NCBI RefSeq assembly: GCF_026340095.1
Contig: NZ_JAPEPO010000003.1
Coordinates: 1 to 64,000, forward strand
Reading direction: 5' to 3'
Length of the DNA stretch: 64,000 bases
Source of the DNA: Streptomyces sp. NBC_01446
GTDB lineage: Bacteria; Actinomycetota; Actinomycetes; Streptomycetales; Streptomycetaceae
The notes beneath the pieces are model-generated. The model was not told where the DNA came from, did not search any database, and saw only the letters and a list, made by a program, of their open reading frames with translations. Positions 58,939 through 64,000 of the stretch are shown here, one piece after another. Position 1 is the first letter of the stretch. Each line of letters opens with the position of its first letter. The translations under genes were made by a program, and so were the position numbers.

Positions 58939-60186
58939 GTAGCGTGTCGTTGCTTAGTTCTGGGTTGTTTGGTTGGGATGGTGGGGTCCGGCAGATGTTG
59001 CTTCCCTTCTGCCGGACGGGAGTTGGGGTGATGGGTTCGCAGAAGAAGAGGCCGGTGGTGCTGACCGCGGCTGATCGTGAAGAGCTGGTTCGGGTAACCA
59101 CGACGGGTATCCATCCAGCCTCGGTGATCAGGAGGGCGCGGGTGCTGCTCGCGCTCGACACCTCTGCAGGCGCGATCGGCTCGCAGGACGCGGTCGCGGC
59201 CCGGGCCGGAGTCTCGGGCGAGACACTGCGGCTGGTGGCCAAGCGGTTCGCCGAGACCGGTGGCGATGTTCACGCCACGATCGCCCGGAAGAAGCGCGAG
59301 CTGCCGCCGGTGCCCTCGCCGGTGACCGGTGAGGTCGAAGCCCGGCTGATCGCGATGGCGTGCTCACAGCCACCCCAGGGCTATACCCGGTGGTCCCTGC
59401 GGCTGCTGGAGAAGCATGTCGCCCTGGCCGAGGACATCCCGAACCTGGATCACTCCACCATCGGGCGGGTCTTAAAAAAACGGAACTGCGTCCTCATCTG
59501 AAGAAGTGCTGGACCATCCCACCGAAGGCGAACGCGCAGTTCGCGGCCCGGATGGAAGACGTACTGGCCATCTACGCCCGGCCCTATGACCCAGCACGTC
59601 CGGTCGTGTGCATGGACGAGAAGCCCTACCAGCTCCTCGACCATGCCCGCGCCCCGCTCCCGGCCCGCCCCGGCCACGACGCCCGCCAGGACAGTGAGTA
59701 CATCCGCTGCGGCACCTGCTCGATCTTCTGCTGGGTCGAGCCCCTGGCCGGGTGGCGCCGCGTCCAGGCACTGTCCCGGCGCACCCGGACCGACTGGGCC
59801 GGCCAGGTCGAGCAGCTCCTGACCGTCAACTACCCCGACGCCGACACGGTGGTACTGGTGATGGACAACCTCAACACCCACACCATCGCCTCGCTCTACG
59901 AGGCATTCACCCCCGACAAAGCCTTCGCCCTGGCCCAGCGCCTCGAGATCCACCACACGCCCAAGCACGGGTCATGGCTCAACATCGCCGAGATCGAACT
60001 CTCCGCGCTGACCCGGCAATGCCTCGACCGCCGGATCAACGACCTCGACATCCTCAACACCGAACTCTCGGCCTGGCAGAACGCCACCAACACCGACCAA
60101 CGTCAGGTGGACTGGCAGTTCACCACCCACGACGCACGCATCAAACTACGTCACCTTTATCCCAAAAATTAGCCACGACGGTCTAC
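58939..60186 (+). mobile_element. IS630-family element, copy 2 (1248 bp)
   Basis: Same length, orientation and ends as copy 1 (offset 6839). Flanking TA are at 58937-58938 and 60187-60188. The right TA is shared with the left end of a different IS630 element that begins at 60189, so copy 2 entered at the border of that element or the reverse. Together with copy 1 it brackets a 5.6-kb segment. Confidence 0.88.
59031..60172 (+). CDS. IS630 transposase made by -1 frameshifting, copy 2
   Basis: Identical in all compared regions to the copy 1 transposase: ORF A 59031-59501, A7 slippery site at 59474-59480, ORF B ending at 60172. HTH ([21 protein letters not shown]) and DDE segments ([41 protein letters not shown]) are present and both copies look intact, so either could supply transposase for the other or for the whole segment. 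Confidence 0.9.
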
Positions 60187-61267
60187 TAGTGTCCTGAGTC
60201 ATTAATTCGTTGCAGTATGCGGCGAGGGTGTCGATGACGTCGTCGGCCCTTTTCGTCCAGACGAACGGCTTTGGGTTCTTGTTCCACTCGTTGATCCAGC
60301 CGCGGATGTCCCGTTCGAGTTCGACGACGCTGCGGTGGGCCGAGCGGCGGAGCTTGCGGCAGGTCAGCTCGGCGAACCAGCGCTCGACGAGGTTGAGCCA
60401 GGACGCCGAGGTAGGCGTGAAGTGCAGGTGGAAGCGAGGGTGACGCAGCAGCCACTTCTTGACCGGCTCGGTCTTGTGGGTGGCGTAGTTGTCCAGGACC
60501 AGGTGAAGTTCGAGGTCCTTGGGGACAGCGGCGTCGATGACCTTCAGGAAGCGGAGGAACTCCTGGTGGCGGCGGTAATGCTGGGCGATGACCGAGCCGG
60601 AGGCGATGTCCAGGGCCGCGAACAGACTGGTTGTGCCGTGCCGGACGTAGTCGTGGGTCATCTTCGCCGGCGTGGTCGGCGCCATCGGCAGCACGGGCTG
60701 GGTTCGGTCCAGGGCCTGTATCTGCGACTTCTCGTCCACAGCCAGGACCAGGGCGTTCTCCGGCGGCGACAGGTAAATACCCACCACGTCACGGACCTTG
60801 GTCACGAACTGCGGGTCGGTCGAGAGCTTCCACGTCTCCACGATGTGCGGCTTGAGGCCGAACGCCCGCCAGATCCGCGAGACAGCCGACTGCGACATGC
60901 CCGCCGCCTCGGCCATCGAACGCGTCGACCAGTGCGAATCACCCTTCGGCGGCACCTGGTCGAGGGTCCTGGCGACCAGGGCTTCGACCTGCTCGTCCGT
61001 GATCTTCCGCGGCGCCCCCGCGCGTGGTCGGTCCACCAGACCCTCCAGCCGGTCCGCGGCGAACCGGGCCCGCCACTTACGTACGGTCTCCCGCGAGACA
61101 CCCAGGTCCTCCGCGACCCGCGCGTTCGACAGGCCTTCAGCGCACGCCAGCACGATCCTCGACCGGAGTACCAGCGCCTGCGACGCGGTCTGCTTGCGCA
61201 ACCAGCCGCGTAGCACCCGGCGTTCGTGATCGGACAGCTCCAGCGACAACGGCTTCGGACCCGGCAT
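60146..61267 (-). CDS. IS630-family transposase
   Basis: A 373-residue transposase. N-terminal [59 protein letters not shown]; the linker and DDE domain with [19 protein letters not shown] (Asp1), [21 protein letters not shown] (Asp2) and [20 protein letters not shown] (Glu in the last region). The frame runs past the element's left repeat into copy 2 (residues after about 359), so the native stop probably lies at or just beyond the terminal repeat in the original flank. Start ATG 61267 with AGCG upstream; it lies next to the right repeat. Confidence 0.88.
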   Translation of the reverse strand: MPGPKPLSLELSDHERRVLRGWLRKQTASQALVLRSRIVLACAEGLSNARVAEDLGVSRETVRKWRARFAADRLEGLVDRPRAGAPRKITDEQVEALVARTLDQVPPKGDSHWSTRSMAEAAGMSQSAVSRIWRAFGLKPHIVETWKLSTDPQFVTKVRDVVGIYLSPPENALVLAVDEKSQIQALDRTQPVLPMAPTTPAKMTHDYVRHGTTSLFAALDIASGSVIAQHYRRHQEFLRFLKVIDAAVPKDLELHLVLDNYATHKTEPVKKWLLRHPRFHLHFTPTSASWLNLVERWFAELTCRKLRRSAHRSVVELERDIRGWINEWNKNPKPFVWTKRADDVIDTLAAYCNELMTQDTSRPSWLIFGIKVT

Positions 61268-61310
61268 CGCTCCACCCTACAACCGCAAGCGAACTAACGA
61301 CTCAGGACAC
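60189..61310 (-). mobile_element. IS630-family element of a different type (1122 bp)
   Basis: Ends are near-perfect inverted repeats: GTGTCCTGAGTCATTAATTCG at the left and, on the complement, GTGTCCTGAGTCGTTAGTTCG at the right (two differences). TA lies at 60187-60188 and 61311-61312. The transposase gene occupies nearly the whole element on the minus strand. It is a different subgroup from the flanking 1248-bp copies: single frame, no A7 site. Confidence 0.85.
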
Positions 61311-61681
61311 TAGCGGGTCAGCGTCTCGAAGCCGACATCGCCGCAGTACTGCACGACGCGCCCCTCCGCCTCGGAGTCACGGTTGTTCATCGCTGCCACC
61401 GTCGCCTCCGCCAAGGTGCGGCCTCCGCCAACGGGCTCATCCCGGAGCGGTCGCATCGCGAGGAAGGCGTCCTGAGCGACCGCCCCGACATCGTCGTACC
61501 CTGACTTCGGAGTGTCCGTGCCCGCCGCGTTCCGCGCCTCCTGCCACGCCCCCAGCTGCGTGCAGTAGTTCTCCCGCTGCGCGGTCAGCCGCTCCGCGTC
61601 CCTGCCCTCGGACGAGGAACACCCCGCCGCCACCGCCACCAGGGCGAGGACCGGGACTACCGCCTTAAGCACCCGCACCAC
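61310..61681 (-). CDS. Small lipoprotein
   Basis: A 123-residue secreted lipoprotein. VLKAVVPVLALVAVAAGCSSSEG is a type II signal with lipobox VAAGC (Cys at about residue 19), then a short soluble domain with two further Cys (ENYCTQLGAW, VVQYCGDVG) that could form a disulfide. GTG 61681 follows GGGGGGG. The TAG stop at 61310-61312 is formed by the TA target plus the first base of the adjacent IS, but joining the outer flanks without the ISs also gives TAG. Function unknown. Confidence 0.7.
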   Translation of the reverse strand: MVRVLKAVVPVLALVAVAAGCSSSEGRDAERLTAQRENYCTQLGAWQEARNAAGTDTPKSGYDDVGAVAQDAFLAMRPLRDEPVGGGRTLAEATVAAMNNRDSEAEGRVVQYCGDVGFETLTR

Positions 61682-61941
61682 GTTGCCCCCCCGGCTGAAA
61701 CTGCGTCCACTCGACCCTGCCACCTGCAACCCCCGCAGCAGAATACCCGCGCCGGATACCTTGCCCCCGCTCGCTCCCCAATGAGCCGACCCGAGGCCAC
61801 CGAGGACACATCAAACCCGGGCGTAGCCACCACCCGAAGAGACCTATCAGCACCTGGCTGAGGCGCCCACACATCCGCGGCCAAAATCAAGCAAAATTGC
61901 GATCAGCGCTGCCGGTTACCGGGACACGCCCCTGCGCCTCC
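61682..61941. other. Gap upstream of IS1182 element
   Basis: 260 bp between the lipoprotein start and the left end of IS1182. It holds the lipoprotein promoter. No gene or repeat supported. Confidence 0.4.
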
Positions 61942-61968
61942 CCTAGAAGACTCATGAAGATCTTGGGT

Positions 61969-62000
61969 TCTGGCCCCGCCGCGTGAGCGGCGGGGCCAGA
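61969..62000. terminator. 14-bp perfect hairpin just inside the IS1182 left end
   Basis: TCTGGCCCCGCCGC pairs with GCGGCGGGGCCAGA across a GTGA loop. It lies between the left repeat and the transposase start. It could block read-through from outside promoters into the transposase or be a structural regulatory element. Confidence 0.6.
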
Positions 62001-62015
62001 CTGTTTGTTGTGGTG

Positions 62016-63596
62016 ATGGGGGAATGGGCCGGGGAGACGATCGGGCCGGATGTATGGGAGACCTGCCGGGATTTGATCCCGGCAGGGAGTGTGTTCGCGT
62101 TCCTGGCCGAGCATCGCAGCGCGCTGTTCGAAGCGGAGATGTTTGCGGACATGTACCCGTCGGCGAACGGGCGGCCGAGCATGCCGCCGCAGATCCTGGC
62201 CGCTTCGATCACGCTACAGGCCCTGCACGGGCTTTCGGACTTCGAGACGGTCCAGGAGCTGCGGTGCGACCTGCGGTGGAAGGCCGCCTGTGGACTGGGC
62301 CTTCATGACATGGCGTTCGATCCGTCGTTGCTGGCCTACTTCCGCCGCCGGCTGGCCCGTTCCGCCCGGCCGAACCGGGTATTCGAGGCTGTGCGTGAGG
62401 TCGTGAAGGCCACCGGTGTCCTCAAGGGCAAGCACCGCCGGGCGCTGGATTCCACTGTGCTGGACGACGCGGTGGCCACCCAGGACACCGTCACCCAGAT
62501 CATCGCCGCCATCCGGGCGGTGATCCGGGAAGTCCCCGGGGCCGGCGAGGTGGCAGCCGTGCAGTGCACCGCGCACGACTACAACGACCCGGGCAAGCCG
62601 AGGATCGCCTGGAACGACGAGCAGGCCCGTGCCGACCTGGTCGACGCCCTGGTCGGTGACGCACTGCGGCTGCTGGGCCATCTGCCCGAGCAGCAGCTCG
62701 ACGAGAAGGCCGCGAACGCGGTCGGCATCCTGGCCCTGGTCGCAGGTCAGGACGTGGAGCCCGCCGAGGACTCCGACGGCCGCGACGGGCGCTGGCGCAT
62801 CACCCAGGGCACCGCACCAAACCGGATGGTCTCCACTGTCGACCCCGAAGCCCGGCACGTGCACAAGACCCGCACCCACCAACAGGATGGCTTCAAGGCC
62901 CACCTCGCCATGGAGCCCGAGACCGGGTTATACACCGCCGTCGCCCTGCGGCCCGGAGCCGGTCCCGAGCACCACGAGGCGATGGTCGGAATCGACCTGC
63001 TCACCGACGAGGACGAGCCCGTTGACGCCTTCGGTGACACCGCCTACTCCACCGGCGACGCCCGCCACAGCCTCGAAACTGCCGGTCACCGGCTGTTCCT
63101 CAAACCCGCACCACTGCGGCCCGCCGTCCCTGGCGGCTTCACCCTCGACGACTTCATCATCGACACCGGCGCCGCCACCGTGACCTGCCCCGCCGGACAC
63201 ACCGTCCCTTTATCCGCTCCCGCCGGGCAGCACCACCAGCGCAAAGCCTCGTTCAAGGACGTGTGCGCCGGATGCCCCCTTCGTGAGCGGTGCACCAAGG
63301 CCAAGGCCGGGCGGATCCTGACCATCCGTCCGCACCACGACCTGCTCGCCGCCGCTCGCCACCAGACCGCCACCGATCCCGACTGGCAGGCTGACTACCG
63401 GCGCTGGAGACCACCAGTCGAACGCGCCGTCGCCTGGCTCGTCCACCACAACAACCGCAAACTCCGCTACCGCGGCACCATCAAGAACGACGCCTGGCTC
63501 CACACCCGAGCAGCCGCCCTCAACCTCCGCCGACTGATCAACCTCGGACTCACCCGAACCAACGGAACCTGGCACCTCACCCCGGTCAATACATAG
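62016..63596 (+). CDS. IS1182-family transposase
   Basis: A 526-residue DDE transposase. N-terminal DUF772-type region (FADMYPSANGRPSMPPQILAASITLQALHGLSDFETVQELRCDLRWK, FDPSLLAYFRRRLARS), catalytic region with RALDSTVLDDAVATQDTV (first Asp), the TVDPEARHVHKTRTHQQDGFKAHLAMEPETG segment, FGDTAYSTGD (second Asp), then the CxxC-like zinc region FKDVCAGCPLRERCTKAKAGR and PPVERAVAWLVHHNNRKLRYRG (Glu region). ATG 62016 is an assumed start; the frame is open to 61983. GGGGGAATG-type sequence around it confuses the choice. Confidence 0.9.
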   Translation: MGEWAGETIGPDVWETCRDLIPAGSVFAFLAEHRSALFEAEMFADMYPSANGRPSMPPQILAASITLQALHGLSDFETVQELRCDLRWKAACGLGLHDMAFDPSLLAYFRRRLARSARPNRVFEAVREVVKATGVLKGKHRRALDSTVLDDAVATQDTVTQIIAAIRAVIREVPGAGEVAAVQCTAHDYNDPGKPRIAWNDEQARADLVDALVGDALRLLGHLPEQQLDEKAANAVGILALVAGQDVEPAEDSDGRDGRWRITQGTAPNRMVSTVDPEARHVHKTRTHQQDGFKAHLAMEPETGLYTAVALRPGAGPEHHEAMVGIDLLTDEDEPVDAFGDTAYSTGDARHSLETAGHRLFLKPAPLRPAVPGGFTLDDFIIDTGAATVTCPAGHTVPLSAPAGQHHQRKASFKDVCAGCPLRERCTKAKAGRILTIRPHHDLLAAARHQTATDPDWQADYRRWRPPVERAVAWLVHHNNRKLRYRGTIKNDAWLHTRAAALNLRRLINLGLTRTNGTWHLTPVNT

Positions 63597-63599
63597 CCG

Positions 63600-63636
63600 G
63601 AGGGGCCGCCCGGCCTGCGGCCGGACAACCCCTCAG
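63600..63636 (+). terminator. GC-rich hairpin after the IS1182 transposase
   Basis: GAGGGG pairs with CCCCTC, and inside it CCGGCC pairs with GGCCGG around TGC, giving a nested stem just past the stop codon and before the right inverted repeat. Confidence 0.5.
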
Positions 63637-63762
63637 CAAGATCTTCATGAGTCTTCTAGGCCGTGTGTCGGAAGTGGATCTCGAACGGTGCGGCGAAGGT
63701 TCAAATAGCAGTGGGCCCGTGGTGTCGGTCGGCACCGTTGGCCTGGGTGCGTACGCCGATCA

Positions 63763-64000
63763 TCAGTCCCAGATCAGCCTGCCGCCCTGAACACGTCCAG
63801 TTGCGCCCTGCGCCCCCGCAGAAATCTGCTCCATGAGGACGACCGTCTCGCTGAACAGAACGGTCAGTGACTCGTGAACTCCGAAGGATGGCGCATCCCC
63901 ATCGCCGAATGAACCGATCTGACCGCTACGCGCATCCAGGAACTTGCCGTAACAAGTATCGTCGTCCGAGATGATCGGAATCCACTGCTCATGCCAGAAG
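63763..64000 (-). CDS. SMI1/KNR4 (SUKH)-like protein, C-terminal part, partial
   Basis: The gene continues beyond the right edge; 78 C-terminal residues are visible ending at 63763. WHEQWIPIISDDDTCYGKFLDARSGQIGSFGDGDAP is the conserved W-x-P-I-x-x-D-x-x-G region of SUKH proteins, followed by the amphipathic C-terminal helix FGVHESLTVLFSETVVLMEQIS. SUKH proteins often act as immunity proteins of toxin systems. Context on its upstream side is not visible; IS1182 ends 100 bp downstream. Confidence 0.65.
   Translation of the reverse strand, partial: FWHEQWIPIISDDDTCYGKFLDARSGQIGSFGDGDAPSFGVHESLTVLFSETVVLMEQISAGAQGATGRVQGGRLIWD

Larger units (their letters stand above)
61942..63660 (+). mobile_element. 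IS1182-family insertion sequence with 24-bp perfect inverted repeats
   Basis: Left end CCTAGAAGACTCATGAAGAT continuing CTTG (61942-61965) is the exact reverse complement of 63637-63660. CTAG at 61943-61946 and 63656-63659 could be a palindromic 4-bp target duplication or part of the ends. One transposase gene fills the element; it looks intact. Hairpins sit just inside both ends. Confidence 0.88.

Noticed and set aside
1-64000. CRISPR array, tRNA or rRNA
   Set aside because: No regularly spaced direct repeats, no clover-leaf-like tRNA sequence and no rRNA similarity were seen on reading both strands.

Overview
The window is high-GC actinomycete DNA and almost certainly Streptomyces. Evidence includes GTG/TTG starts, GTGA and ATGA gene couplings, a DUF6415 protein, an FxLD-type lanthipeptide operon, and a remnant of the telomere-associated protein Tap. 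The Tap remnant, a replication-relaxation gene, many insertion sequences and many broken genes suggest the arm of a linear chromosome or a linear plasmid rather than core chromosome. No rRNA, tRNA or CRISPR array was recognised.

Layout. 1-6.3 kb: a DUF488/TDT-transporter fusion (runs off the left edge), an E1-only 2-oxoglutarate dehydrogenase, a MarR regulator, a SnoaL-like protein and a protein with two muconolactone-isomerase domains. 6.3-16 kb: two decayed RiPP loci. The first is a graspetide-type locus (DUF6415, small membrane peptide, precursor, ATP-grasp stub cut next to an IS3 remnant). The second is an FxLD lanthipeptide locus (frameshifted methyltransferase, precursor, strong hairpin, truncated dehydratase, NUDIX). 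The broken tap follows. 16-24 kb: a 799-residue 2OG-Fe(II) oxygenase, IS remnants, an IS110 element, and an NCS2 permease with a second permease fragment. 24-33 kb: XRE regulator, small hypothetical operons, an MDR oxidoreductase divergent from a LysR regulator, and a frameshifted replication-relaxation gene. 33-36 kb: an FAD oxidoreductase gene split by an endonuclease VII-like gene, then a 5'-truncated DNA ligase.

36.8-46 kb is the clearest functional island, an arsenic-resistance region in two modules. Module 1 is an MFS transporter coupled to a flavoprotein with a double-cysteine tail, divergent from a frameshifted flavin monooxygenase, then ArsR and (convergently) a TauE/SafE permease. 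A 13-bp perfect palindrome overlaps the ArsR start and a related site lies in the divergent promoter. Module 2 is arsR-acr3-arsO leftward and arsC-arsT rightward, the gene content of the arsRBOCT set known from a Streptomyces linear plasmid. In module 2 ArsR would control uptake of no metal but export: ArsC reduces arsenate using electrons from ArsT, Acr3 exports arsenite, and the flavoproteins probably modify arsenicals.

46.8-51.5 kb: a PucR regulator convergent on an APC permease and a beta-lactamase-fold hydrolase, probably a peptide or amide utilisation unit. 52-61 kb: two same-orientation, equal-length (1248 bp) and apparently identical IS630 copies bracket a 5.6-kb segment. That segment holds a broken XRE regulator, a GbsR-type regulator with a transposase-like HTH, a DUF4097 protein and a truncated ABC ATPase. 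The second copy abuts a different IS630 element through a shared TA. 61-64 kb: a small lipoprotein, an IS1182 element with 24-bp perfect ends, and the C-terminus of a probable SUKH-type protein.

Nine or more single-base-type frameshifts are present. Several sit in short G/C runs, so real decay and sequencing error must be separated before the pseudogene calls are trusted.
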